NCBI GenBank assembly: GCA_964630925.1
Contig: CAZVZK010000015.1
Location: 42,820-106,819, forward strand
Direction of reading: 5' to 3'
Length of the DNA: 64,000 nt
From: RGDT01 sp964630925
Lineage (GTDB): Bacteria > Planctomycetota > Planctomycetia > Gemmatales > Gemmataceae
Shown here: piece by piece, positions 1 to 8,251 of the stretch
Position numbering within the stretch: the stretch's first letter is position 1
Layout of the letters: each line of letters begins with the position of its first letter
Notes under the pieces: model-generated
What the model saw: only the letters and a program-made list of their open reading frames with translations
What the model was told of the DNA's origin: nothing
The model's database searches: none
Program-made: the position numbers and the translations under genes

Positions 1-139
1 CAACTTTCTGACGGTTTGTGCGTTTCAGGGGCAGTGAGGTCGGCGGCATCCGCGGCGTGGCCGCCGACCGCGTCTCATTCTGTCCAGCTCCAGAGACCGC
101 GTGAGCGGCTACCTGTCGTCGAGCGATCACGAGGGCGAC

Positions 140-460
140 ATGCGTTGTCATCGGTGCGGGCAGGTCTTCAGCCTTGAGGTTGATCCCGGGGACGACGACC
201 CGTGGGATCCGGCGCCGCCTGACCTGCGGCCCGGGGAGGGGCTCGTCACCGTCACCTGGGCCGGGCTCGTCCTCCTGTTGATGGGGCTCTTCTGTGGGGG
301 CGTCCTCCTTGCGTTCTTGCTGCCGCTGGCTGCGGCCTGTATCTTCGCCTTCTACTATTTGCGGGACTGGGTCTTCGTCCGACCCCGCAAGGACGGCATG
401 GGGCGAGGAGACTGCCCCCGATGCGGCGCGGGCAACACCGTCTGGCCCTGGTCCATTTGA
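140..460 (+). CDS. Small membrane protein with paired CxxC zinc-ribbon halves
   Basis: No function recognised. With the ATG at 140 the protein is 106 residues. It starts with a CHRC knuckle, has two adjacent hydrophobic segments in the middle (around residues 37-75) and ends with a CPRCG knuckle, so the two halves may form one zinc ribbon on one face of the membrane. A GTG at 101 would add 13 residues, but the GAGGGCG just before 140 is a better ribosome site and the sequence around 101 belongs to a dispersed repeat. A SUKH-like gene follows 21 bases downstream in the same direction, so the two may be co-transcribed. Confidence 0.6.
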   Translation: MRCHRCGQVFSLEVDPGDDDPWDPAPPDLRPGEGLVTVTWAGLVLLLMGLFCGGVLLAFLLPLAAACIFAFYYLRDWVFVRPRKDGMGRGDCPRCGAGNTVWPWSI

Positions 461-481
461 TCACGCACACGAGGGGGCAAC

Positions 482-1090
482 ATGAGACCCGACGACATCA
501 CCTGGGCCGGGCCACCCATCCATGACGAGGCCCTGTTCGCCGCCCTGCCGGCGGACCTCGCCGTCCTCCTCCGCGCCGTCAACGGCTTCATCCTCTTCAA
601 CGGCGGGCTGCACGTCCGCGGCGCGTGCCACGGCCCGCCGTGGCACTCGCTGCGCCACGCCTGGCACGGCAAGGCCGCCTTCCACCGCCTGTACTCGGAG
701 CTGCGGCCCGAGGACGTCCCCTTCGCCGAGGATTGCCGCGGCGATCAATTCCTCCTGCGCGAGGGCCGCGTCATCCGCCTCGCGGCGGAGACCGGTGAGG
801 TCGAGGCCCTCGGCGTGGATCTGGCCGGCTTCCTCGCGGCGGCGGAGGGCGACGACGAGGACGACCTGCTTTCGATACGCGTCCTGCGGGCGTTCCAGGC
901 CGACGGCGGCAGCCTGGAGCCGGGGCATCTGATCTCGGCCTACCCGCCGTTCTGCACGAAGGAGGCCGAGGACGGCGTCACCCTCGCCGCGGTCCCGGCG
1001 GAGGAGCGGTACGCCTTCCTCGCCGACCTCGCCGCCCAGGTGCGCGCCGTCGGCGACGGGGGCACCATCGACGTCGAGGTCACCGAGTGA
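482..1090 (+). CDS. SMI1/KNR4 (SUKH)-like protein
   Basis: 202 residues, no signal peptide or membrane segment. The order of an N-terminal helix with a hydrophobic turn (LPADLAVLLRAVNGFILFNGG), a middle strand region and a tail resembling a SUKH closing helix fits the SMI1/KNR4 superfamily, whose bacterial members are often immunity proteins or protein-interaction modules. GAGGGGGC stands six bases before the ATG. No toxin is visible next to it, so an immunity role is only a possibility. It converges on the amidohydrolase gene, with six bases between the stops. Confidence 0.55.
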   Translation: MRPDDITWAGPPIHDEALFAALPADLAVLLRAVNGFILFNGGLHVRGACHGPPWHSLRHAWHGKAAFHRLYSELRPEDVPFAEDCRGDQFLLREGRVIRLAAETGEVEALGVDLAGFLAAAEGDDEDDLLSIRVLRAFQADGGSLEPGHLISAYPPFCTKEAEDGVTLAAVPAEERYAFLADLAAQVRAVGDGGTIDVEVTE

Positions 1091-1096
1091 GGCGGC

Positions 1097-2791
1097 TCAC
1101 TCCTTCGCCTCATGCACCACCTTGCCGCCCACGACGGTCAGCAACACCTTCGTCGCCTTCACGTCATCGACGGGGCACTTGAGGATGTCGCGGTCGATGA
1201 TGATGAGGTCGCCGAGCTTCCCCACCTCCAGGCTGCCCTTGATCTTCTCCTCGTGGCAGATGTAGGCGTTGTGGATCGTGTACATCCGCAGCGCCTGCTC
1301 GCGCGTCAGCTTCTCGTCGGGCACCAGCGCCGCGCCCCGCTCCGTCTTGCGTGTCAACGCCGTCCACATGCCCAGCCACGGGCACCACGGGTTCGTCGAG
1401 TCGATGCCGTCGAAACGCAGCATGTGGTCGCTGCCGCCGCCGACGACGGTGTACTCCAGCCACGAGCGGTACGGTTGGAACCAGCGGATGCGCGCCTCCG
1501 GCAGCACCTTCGCCAGCGTCACGCCGTCCTTGTACAGCCACGCCGGCTGCACGTCGGCCACCACGCCCAGCTCCTTGCACCGCTCCAGGTTCCGCTTCGA
1601 CGGGAAGTTGGCGTGCGTGATGCACGGACGCACGTCACGCACCTTCTTGACGCGGTCCGCGTGCTCGTAGGCGTCGATCAGCACGTCCATCGCGCCCTCG
1701 CCGGCGCAGTGGGCCGTCGGCTGCCAGCCGCGCTTGACGGCGGCGGTGACGGCGTCCTTGAGCGCCTCGGGCTTGATGAACAGCAGCCCGCGGTAGTCCT
1801 TCTCGGTGATCTGGTACGTCGGGCCGGGCGGCCACGGCTGGCGCATGTAGGCGGTGCCGTTGAGCATGCCGCCGTCGAGGAACATCTTCAGCGGGCCGAT
1901 GCGCACCCAGTCGTCGCCCTTGCCGGTCGGGCCGCCCTCCTCCTCCAACTGCTTCAGACGCTTCTCCAGCTCCTCCGCGTTGCTGGACGCGCTGAAGCCA
2001 CGCGAGCAGTTGACGCGCAACGTCAGCTCGCCCTCCTTGGCCAGTGAGCGGTACAGGTCGAGGTTCGACTTCGAGCCGTTGCGGTCGGCGACGCTGGTGA
2101 GGCCGCGCTCGTTGTACAGGCGGAAGAGCTTCTTCACGCCGGCGCGGAGGTCCTTGGCCGAGACCTTGTCGCCCTCGCGCGGCACGCCCTTGAGCAGGCC
2201 GTAGGCGTTGCGGATCATGCCGGTCGGCTCGCCGGTCCCCGGGTCCTTGACGACCATGCCCGTCGAGGGCGATTTGGTATCCCTGGTGATCTTCGAGATT
2301 TCGAGTGCCCTGGAGTTGACCATGCCGGCGGGCCCGGCGTGGAAGAGGACGGGGTGCTTGGGGGCGGCGGCGTCCAGCTCGGCCTTCGTCGGGAAGCGGC
2401 CCTCGTCGAGGCGCGTGGGGAAGGTGTAGCGGAGGACGATCCACCGGCCCTCGGGGAGGTCGGCGGCGCGTTCCCTGATGAAGGCGAACGCCTCCTTGAG
2501 CGAGCGCAGGACGGGGGGCGGGTCGGCCAGCTCGGTCGTGACGACGCCGACGGGGTGGACGTGCGAGTCGTACAGGCCGGGCAGGACGGTCTTGCCCTTG
2601 GCGTCGATGACGCGCGTCTTCGGCCCCTTGTGCTTGAGGACCGTGGCGTCGTCGCCGACGGCGGTGATCTTGCCGTCGGCAACGGCAACGGCCCGTGCGG
2701 TGGAGAACTTGGCGTCCACGGTGACGACGTGGGCATTGTGGACGATGAGGTCGGCGGGGGCGGCGAGGAGGGAGAGGAGGAGGATGGACAT
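1097..2791 (-). CDS. Secreted amidohydrolase, YtcJ/amidohydrolase-3 family
   Basis: 564 residues from the ATG at 2791. A short hydrophobic leader (MSILLLSLLAAPA) is followed by the two-stranded start of a metal-dependent hydrolase and the metal motif DSHVHP. Later features include a CAGEGA histidine region, a GGGSDH metal site and a C-terminal return to the beta-sandwich (GDLIIIDRDIL). Relatives hydrolyse amide or formamide bonds; the substrate cannot be read. The longer frame starting at 2827 overlaps the upstream gene and lacks the leader; AAGGGG before 2791 favours the chosen start. It lies 13 bases behind the LRR gene. A partial duplicate of it lies at 5283-5640. Confidence 0.85.
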   Translation of the reverse strand: MSILLLSLLAAPADLIVHNAHVVTVDAKFSTARAVAVADGKITAVGDDATVLKHKGPKTRVIDAKGKTVLPGLYDSHVHPVGVVTTELADPPPVLRSLKEAFAFIRERAADLPEGRWIVLRYTFPTRLDEGRFPTKAELDAAAPKHPVLFHAGPAGMVNSRALEISKITRDTKSPSTGMVVKDPGTGEPTGMIRNAYGLLKGVPREGDKVSAKDLRAGVKKLFRLYNERGLTSVADRNGSKSNLDLYRSLAKEGELTLRVNCSRGFSASSNAEELEKRLKQLEEEGGPTGKGDDWVRIGPLKMFLDGGMLNGTAYMRQPWPPGPTYQITEKDYRGLLFIKPEALKDAVTAAVKRGWQPTAHCAGEGAMDVLIDAYEHADRVKKVRDVRPCITHANFPSKRNLERCKELGVVADVQPAWLYKDGVTLAKVLPEARIRWFQPYRSWLEYTVVGGGSDHMLRFDGIDSTNPWCPWLGMWTALTRKTERGAALVPDEKLTREQALRMYTIHNAYICHEEKIKGSLEVGKLGDLIIIDRDILKCPVDDVKATKVLLTVVGGKVVHEAKE

Positions 2792-2804
2792 TCGGGGAGC
2801 CCCT

Positions 2805-4355
2805 TCAGATGCGGACAATGTCGCCAAAACGGGCGCGGAAGGCCTCTTCCATTCCGTCGAGGCGGTTGTGGCGGAGATGCAGCTCAGTCAACGTAGCAGG
2901 CCAGTCGGCACGCAGCAGCGCCTCGCCACCGGCCGGGCCGATATCGCAACCATAGAGCAACAGCTTTCGGAGGCGTGGGAACCGGCCGGCGAGCGAGGCG
3001 GCCCCGAGGTCACCGAGCGCGTTTTCGTGGAACTTCAGCACCTCGATCCGCGAGAGATGGGGGGAGGCAGCCAGCGCCGCGGCTCCTTCAGTGCCGATCC
3101 GATTCCGCCCCAGATTGAGCCGCCGGACGCCGGCGAGCCCCGGCCAACGTGCCAGGGCGATTGCCCCTTCATCCCCGATGTCCTGACAGTCGAGAGACAG
3201 CTCGTCCATCCCCTTGACCGCGGGCGAGGATGTCAGAGCCGTCGCACCCGCAGGGCCAAGGCGGTCGTCCCAAGGGAAACTGAGATGGAGCGTGCGGAGC
3301 CGGCCGAGGTGCGCGGAAGAGGCGAGTGCGGTGATGCCGGCTACGGTCAGTGACATGTGATCGAGGCGGAGCGAACGGAGGCCGGCGAGGCGTGGGCAGT
3401 CGGCGAGGGCGATGACGCCATCCTCCGTAACCGGGTTCAAGCTGAGATCGAGGCTTTCCAGGCCTGCGAGCCAGGTGCTGTCGCACAGGCGCACGATGTC
3501 GGCCGCCCCGAGCCCCGCTTCACGCAGGCCCAACGAGAGGAGCCGCTGGAAACGCGTCCGGGAAAGGATCGCGAGCAGACCCCCGGAATCGTCGGGGGCG
3601 GTTTTCCCGATATCAAGAGTCCGGAGGCGCTCCGAGAGTGACGAGGCGGCCAAGCACTCGACGCCCTCGCTCCTGACCCTGTTGTCGTAGACAATGAGCG
3701 ACTCAAGCCGGGGGAGACGGGCGGATTCCGCGAGGGCCTTGAGGCCGGCCGCCTCGATCAGATTCGCAGCCAAGTTCAGCTCGCGAAGGCCGCGGAAGTG
3801 GGTCGAGGCGGCGATCATCGCCGCCTGCTCGGGCGTCAACCCCTGATACCGGAGGTCGAGCCCGGTCAAGCGTTCGGCCACGGGTGATTCAACGACCCGT
3901 TCGAAGGGCAGCGGGCCCGCGGCCTCAAGGCCGTCGGGGCGAAGATCATATCCGGGATCTCCAACTCCTTCGGTTAGCATGAGCCGGGCTGAACGGATCG
4001 GGTGGCGAAACCCCAGGCCGCCTCTGATGTATGTCTCGGCGGTGCACTCCACCGCATCGACGAGGCCGCGGACGAACGGGCCCGCCGGCCGCAACAGATC
4101 CAGCGTGATCCCCTCTGGCAGCTCACGGGCCCAGGCGTTCCGATGCCGTGCAAGCAGGATGTGCTCCCTGTCCTCCAGCTCCCACCGCCGCTCGTCGTCC
4201 TCCGGCATCCTCCCCAACGCGATCTGTACGCGGATAAAATCGGCCCGCTCCGGGTCACCGTTCTCGTCCAGCCAGTCGGCCATCACCAGGCGCGGCGTGT
4301 CGTCGTCTGGGTTGGCGATGATGTCGTCGAGGATCGCCTCGCGCACGCCGCTCAT
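2805..4355 (-). CDS. TIGR02996-domain leucine-rich-repeat protein
   Basis: 516 residues. Residues 1-45 (EAILDDIIANPDDDTPRLVM, then ADWLDENGDPERADFIRVQ) are a TIGR02996 repeat-companion domain, known mostly from Gemmata-type planctomycetes. From about residue 165 to the end there are roughly a dozen ribonuclease-inhibitor-type LRRs with repeated GLRELNL, LRSLRL and VRRLNLGRN units. There is no signal peptide, so it is probably cytoplasmic and involved in protein contacts. GGGAGG precedes the ATG. The amidohydrolase gene follows closely. The C-terminal LRR is duplicated in the remnant at 5.6-5.9 kb. Confidence 0.85.
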   Translation of the reverse strand: MSGVREAILDDIIANPDDDTPRLVMADWLDENGDPERADFIRVQIALGRMPEDDERRWELEDREHILLARHRNAWARELPEGITLDLLRPAGPFVRGLVDAVECTAETYIRGGLGFRHPIRSARLMLTEGVGDPGYDLRPDGLEAAGPLPFERVVESPVAERLTGLDLRYQGLTPEQAAMIAASTHFRGLRELNLAANLIEAAGLKALAESARLPRLESLIVYDNRVRSEGVECLAASSLSERLRTLDIGKTAPDDSGGLLAILSRTRFQRLLSLGLREAGLGAADIVRLCDSTWLAGLESLDLSLNPVTEDGVIALADCPRLAGLRSLRLDHMSLTVAGITALASSAHLGRLRTLHLSFPWDDRLGPAGATALTSSPAVKGMDELSLDCQDIGDEGAIALARWPGLAGVRRLNLGRNRIGTEGAAALAASPHLSRIEVLKFHENALGDLGAASLAGRFPRLRKLLLYGCDIGPAGGEALLRADWPATLTELHLRHNRLDGMEEAFRARFGDIVRI

Positions 4356-4377
4356 GGCATCCTCCCACCCGGCCCGG

Positions 4378-4716
4378 TCAAGGCTGCCGCACGCCGCCGT
4401 CCGCGACGGCGTGGGCGGCGCCGTTCTTCTGCGCCAGCCCCAGCATCTCTTCGAGGATGGCGAGGGGCCGACGGTTCTCGATCACGGCCAGCGAGCCGAG
4501 CATCTCCTCCAACCGCATCCCGTAGTCGCTGGCCCGCTCCGACGCCGGGAGGATCTGGATCATCGGCTCGCCGTCGTCCGCCTTCGGCCCCTCGAAGACG
4601 AGGAGCTGCGGGCGCGGGTACGGCTTCGGAGCCCAGCCATGATCCTTGAGGTAGTCCGTGACCTGGGCCACGGTCAACTGATACAGGCGCGGATCGATCC
4701 AGGCGGAATGATTCAT
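4378..4716 (-). CDS. Hypothetical protein coupled to DUF4365 gene
   Basis: 112 residues, soluble, not recognised. The core alternates predicted helices and short strands: LTVAQVTDYLKDHGW near the start, a QLLVFEGP strand and a C-terminal LEEMLG helix repeated at about residues 69 and 89. Its ATG overlaps, as ATGA, the TGA that the DUF4365 gene would use in its restored reading frame, so the two were once translated together. The DUF4365 partner suggests a two-gene module, but nothing identifies a toxin, an antitoxin or any other role. The LRR gene starts 22 bases downstream. Confidence 0.65.
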   Translation of the reverse strand: MNHSAWIDPRLYQLTVAQVTDYLKDHGWAPKPYPRPQLLVFEGPKADDGEPMIQILPASERASDYGMRLEEMLGSLAVIENRRPLAILEEMLGLAQKNGAAHAVADGGVRQP

Positions 4717-5218
4717 GGGTATTCGCCCCTTCGTATCCTGCCCATGAGGTGGGTAAGCGCTTCCATCGTGAATCGGTCCGTGAGTGGGACCTCAACGCGA
4801 TGGTCTTCTTGTTCTTCGTAGGCGGCCTGCCCAGGAGCGACATCCAGTACGCCTGACCCCGAAGCAAGAGCCCCCTTCCCCCCAGATCCGTCCAGGTGGC
4901 CTCATCCTCGGGCAGCAGGAGGAGGACGAGCATACGCGGGGCACCCGCGCCCGGATCGCGGAGCATCTCGTACGCCGACACATCCAGATCATACAGGATC
5001 TCCGACGACGTCACCGTCGCTGTCGTGCTCGATTTGGCCTGGATGTCGATCCGATGGCCGGTCTCGGCGTAGCGGCCTCCGTACTCCCGAATGGCATGGA
5101 CCGTCACGTCGATGCCGTAGTCGAAATCGCGTATGCCGCAGCTCATGCCGCACCGGCCCGCGATGGCCTGGATGAAGGCGCGTGACAAGGACTCCTGACG
5201 GTGTGACTTGATCAGCAC
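4713..5218 (-). pseudogene. DUF4365-domain gene with a single frameshift
   Basis: GTG at 5218 starts a DUF4365 protein (HRQESLSRAFIQAIAGRCG, FDYGIDVTVHAI, IDIQAKSS, then a WMSLLG region). DUF4365 proteins have a nuclease-like core with unclear function. The frame is good until about 4793. There the expected LEVPLTDRFTMEALTHLMG tail, ending in TGA, appears one frame away, as if one G were lost from a TTGGAGG stretch. In the unshifted frame the protein instead runs on to 4352 as arginine- and glycine-rich noise. The restored stop overlaps the ATG of the next gene. This could be a real mutation, a sequencing error or programmed slippage; the lack of a long homopolymer argues against slippage. 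Confidence 0.7.
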
Positions 5219-5893
5219 GCCTTCGGCCTCCGCTTGCCCATCGCGAATGATACCAGAGTCGGGCCGGCTGGCTCAATCGCCGCGTCCAGCTCGGCCCTCG
5301 TCGGGAAGCGGCCCTCGTCGAGGCGCGTGGGGAAGGTGTAGCGCAGGACGATCCACCGGCCCTCGGGGAGGTCGGCGGCGCGTTCCCTGATGAAGGCGAA
5401 CGCCTCCTTGAGCGAGCGCAGGACGGGGGGCGGGTCGGCCAGCTCGGTCGTGACGACGCCGACGGGGTGGACGTGCGAGTCGTACAGGCCGGGCAGGACG
5501 GTCTTGCCCCCGGCGTCGATGACGCGCGTCCTCGGCCCCCTGTGCTTGAGGGCGGCGTCATCAGCGCCGATCGCGATGATCTTGCCGTCGGCGACGGCGA
5601 CGGCGCGGGCGGTGGTGAACCTGGCGTCCACGGTGACGAAGCGGGCGCGGAAAGCCTCTCGCAGCATATCGAGTTTGTTCCCCCACAACCCGAGGATCTT
5701 CTGGCTCACCGGCCACGCCGCGTTCAGGATCGCCTCGCCGCCGACACGGCCGACGCCACATGAATTCAACCTGAGATGACGCAGGCGCGGGGAGCTCCTC
5801 GACGCCGCGGCCAGTGTCCTCGCTCCCTCATCGCCCAGCGCCCAGCCGCCAAGATCGAGGGAGCGGAGGTGTGGCCAACCCCTCGCCTGCTTG
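5212..5893 (-). pseudogene. Fused remnant: LRR tail joined to amidohydrolase N-terminal part
   Basis: One open frame joins two pieces. Its first part (from about 5890 to 5647) is the last LRRs of a protein like the one at 2805-4355, ending LREAFRARF. The second part (about 5645 to 5280) matches residues about 24-140 of the amidohydrolase at 1097-2791, beginning VTVDARFTT. The stop of the LRR gene, the spacer and the signal peptide have been deleted at the junction, giving an in-frame fusion. The amidohydrolase part ends after AELDAA and runs into unrelated residues. It has no TIGR02996 domain, no metal site beyond the first and no clear start, so it is most likely a dead duplicate. Confidence 0.75.
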
Positions 5894-7339
5894 TCACGCC
5901 AGGATCGTCTTGATCGGGTCGCCGTGCACGTCCGTCAGGCGGTAGCGGCGGCCGTTGTACTTGTACGTCAGCTTCGTGTGGTCGAAGCCCAGCAGGTGCA
6001 GGATCGTCGCGTGGATGTCGTGCACGCTCACGCGGTTGACCGCCGCCTTGAAGCCGATGTCGTCCGTCTCGCCGTGGTGTGCCCCGCCCTTCGTGCCGCC
6101 GCCCGCGAACCACATCGTGAAGGCGTGCGGGTTGTGGTCGCGGCCCATGCGCGTCGTGCCCTTGGGCCGCTGCGCCACCGGCAGGCGGCCGAACTCGCCG
6201 CCCCAGATGACGAGCGTCTCGTCGAGCAGGCCACGGGCCTTGAGGTCGGTGAGGAGGGCGGCGACGGGCTGGTCGGTCTCGCCGGCGAACTGGCGGTGGT
6301 TGCTGGCGATGTCGGTGTGGCCGTCCCAGCTCCGCTCGTTCTCCATGCCGCCCGAATAGATCTGCACGTAACGCACGCCACGCTCGACGAGACGCCGCGC
6401 CATCAGGCACTGCTTGGCGAAGTGGCCGCAGCGCTTCTCGCCGACGCCGTACAGCTCCTGCGTCTTCATCGACTCGCGTGACACGTCCAGCGCCTCCGGG
6501 GCCGCCGTCTGCATGCGGTAGGCCAGCTCGAACGTCTCGATGCGGGCGGCCAGCTCGGCCTCGCCCTCGCGCTTCTCCTGGTGCTTCTGGTTGAGGCGGC
6601 GCATGAGGTCGAGCTGGCGGCGTTGGGCCTTGCCGGCCATCTCCGGCGCGGGCAGCAGGTTCTCGATGGGCGCGCCCTGGTGGTTGAGGGCCGTCCCCTG
6701 GTAGATGCCGGGGAGGAAGCCTGCCCCCCAGTTGAGGGCGTGGCCCTTGGGCAGGCCGCGGCCGAGGGTGTCGTACATGACGACGAAGGCCGGGAGGTTG
6801 CGCGACTCGGAGCCGAGGCCGTAGGTGACCCACGAGCCGACGCAGGGGAAGCCCATGCGGGCCATGCCGGTGTTGATCTGGAAGAGGGCGGGGGCGTGGT
6901 TATTCGTCTCGGTCCAGCACGAGTGGACGAAGGCGATGTCATCGACGTGTCGGGCGATGTTGGGGAAGATCTCGGGCACCCAGGTGCCGGACTTGCCGTG
7001 TCGGGCCCACTTGAAGGGCGACCTCATGAGGGGGCCGACCTCGCCGGGGAAGAAGCCGGTCTTGTTGTCGAAGCCGTCGAGGGTCTTGCCGTCGCGCTTC
7101 ATCAGCTCGGGCTTGTAGTCCCAGGTATCGACCTGCGACGGCCCGCCGTTCATGAACAGCCAGATGACGCTCTTGGCCTTGGCGGCGAAGTGCGGCTTCT
7201 TCGGCGCGAGGGGGTCGGTGGCGGCGTCGGCCTCGTTGAGCATGGAGGACAGCGCGAGCATGCCGAGGCCGCCGCCGGCCTTGGCGAGGAAGTCGCGGCG
7301 AGGGAGGATCGGGGTGGCGACGTGGTGGGAGATGGTCAT
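5894..7339 (-). CDS. DUF1501 family protein with Tat signal
   Basis: 481 residues. A twin-arginine signal (RRDFLAKAGGG at residues 14-24) marks folded export. The rest carries DUF1501 landmarks of the alkaline-phosphatase/sulfatase fold: SVIWLFMNGGPSQVDTWD, RHGKSGTWVPEIFP, HTDIASNHRQFAGETDQPVA and LVIWGGEFGRLP. In planctomycetes DUF1501 proteins travel with DUF1549/DUF1553 (PSD1) proteins and are thought to act on the cell surface; no reaction is proven. Here a SUKH gene separates it from the PSD1 gene, and all three point the same way. The LRR remnant begins right at its stop codon. Confidence 0.88.
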   Translation of the reverse strand: MTISHHVATPILPRRDFLAKAGGGLGMLALSSMLNEADAATDPLAPKKPHFAAKAKSVIWLFMNGGPSQVDTWDYKPELMKRDGKTLDGFDNKTGFFPGEVGPLMRSPFKWARHGKSGTWVPEIFPNIARHVDDIAFVHSCWTETNNHAPALFQINTGMARMGFPCVGSWVTYGLGSESRNLPAFVVMYDTLGRGLPKGHALNWGAGFLPGIYQGTALNHQGAPIENLLPAPEMAGKAQRRQLDLMRRLNQKHQEKREGEAELAARIETFELAYRMQTAAPEALDVSRESMKTQELYGVGEKRCGHFAKQCLMARRLVERGVRYVQIYSGGMENERSWDGHTDIASNHRQFAGETDQPVAALLTDLKARGLLDETLVIWGGEFGRLPVAQRPKGTTRMGRDHNPHAFTMWFAGGGTKGGAHHGETDDIGFKAAVNRVSVHDIHATILHLLGFDHTKLTYKYNGRRYRLTDVHGDPIKTILA

Positions 7340-7357
7340 GGGAGAGGCCCGATGGTG

Positions 7358-8164
7358 TCAGGTGTCGTAAAGGTCGGACAGGAGGGCGATGAAGGATGGA
7401 TAGCGGCTTTCCGCGTCCCAAGCAGTCAGGCCCTTGCCGTCATGCGTGAAGCAAAGTTGGGGATACCGGGCCACGGCGTCCGGCCTGGTGTCGAGGAAGA
7501 GCCAGTTGACCTCGGGCGGAGTTTCGTCGAGGTAGGTCAGCGTGCCGATGAGCATCAGGTGTGCGAGTACCTCGTCCTTCGCGGCGCGGCCGCGGCACAA
7601 CCCGTTGGCACTCGTCCAATGGGCGGTTTTCCCGCGGTGTGCCAAGTCACCCAGACTGAAGAGTCGCAGATCCAACTCGAAGACACCGACCACTTCGGAA
7701 TCGCCGCCCGCGTCCTCGTCTTCGTCGTAGTCTTCATTATCGACGGCGAAGGCCATCAACGTTGCCTTGTTCGGCACGCCACCGTTGTGCAGGAGTAGGA
7801 AGGCGGCGTAATCAGGCGGGAGTGTCGTCTTCCAGTGCCTTTCCAGTGCGGCCAAGTCGGGCCTTGTGATCGGCGGCCTCCCCTCGTTGTGAAACGTCAG
7901 ACCGGGCCGGAGGATGCCGAACGGCGGGCGGCTCACCATGTTGGCCCAGACTGCATCGATCCCTTTCACCTGCGACCACTTCTCGCTCTTCTTCTTGCGC
8001 TTCGACTTGAAATGCTTGACCTCCGCCCGCAGATACGCCGACCTCGCCGCGTGGCCCTGCTCCTCCAGCCAGTCGGCGTAGACCACCCGCAACGCCTCGT
8101 CCTCGGGGGACGCGGCGATGCCGCGGATGAAGCGGTCCTCCTCGGGGTGGTCCATCAGCGGCAT
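7358..8164 (-). CDS. TIGR02996-domain SUKH protein
   Basis: 268 residues. Residues 5-47 are a TIGR02996 domain (DRFIRGIAASPEDEALRVVY, ADWLEEQGHAARSAYLRAE). After a basic linker comes an SMI1/KNR4 domain (LERHWKTTLPPDYAAFLLLH, NGGVPNKA, FELDLRLFSLGDL) ending in a closing helix with YPSFIALLSDLYDT. There is no signal peptide. GGAGG before the first ATG supports the start. It sits between the exported DUF1501 and PSD1 proteins although it is itself soluble, so it may simply have been inserted there. Confidence 0.8.
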   Translation of the reverse strand: MPLMDHPEEDRFIRGIAASPEDEALRVVYADWLEEQGHAARSAYLRAEVKHFKSKRKKKSEKWSQVKGIDAVWANMVSRPPFGILRPGLTFHNEGRPPITRPDLAALERHWKTTLPPDYAAFLLLHNGGVPNKATLMAFAVDNEDYDEDEDAGGDSEVVGVFELDLRLFSLGDLAHRGKTAHWTSANGLCRGRAAKDEVLAHLMLIGTLTYLDETPPEVNWLFLDTRPDAVARYPQLCFTHDGKGLTAWDAESRYPSFIALLSDLYDT

Positions 8165-8189
8165 GGGGTGCCTCCGCGGGGCGGTCCTC

Positions 8190-8246
8190 GTAGGGCAGGC
8201 TGCAAGCCTGCCGATACAGCGGAAGGCAGGCTGGCAGCCTGCCCTA
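8190..8246. repeat. GTAG-headed REPIN-like palindrome pair
   Basis: Two 23-base arms (8190-8212 and 8224-8246) are inverted copies with one mismatch and an 11-base spacer. Each arm begins GTAG and is then itself a palindrome (GGCAGGCT...AGCCTGCC). A GTAG head followed by an imperfect palindrome is the classical REP layout served by RAYT transposases. It lies between the PSD1 stop and the start of the SUKH gene. Confidence 0.75.
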
Positions 8247-8251
8247 CGGGA

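Noticed and set aside
101..139. GTG start at 101 for the first gene
   Set aside because: The ATG at 140 has a better ribosome site and the stretch before it is part of a dispersed repeat.
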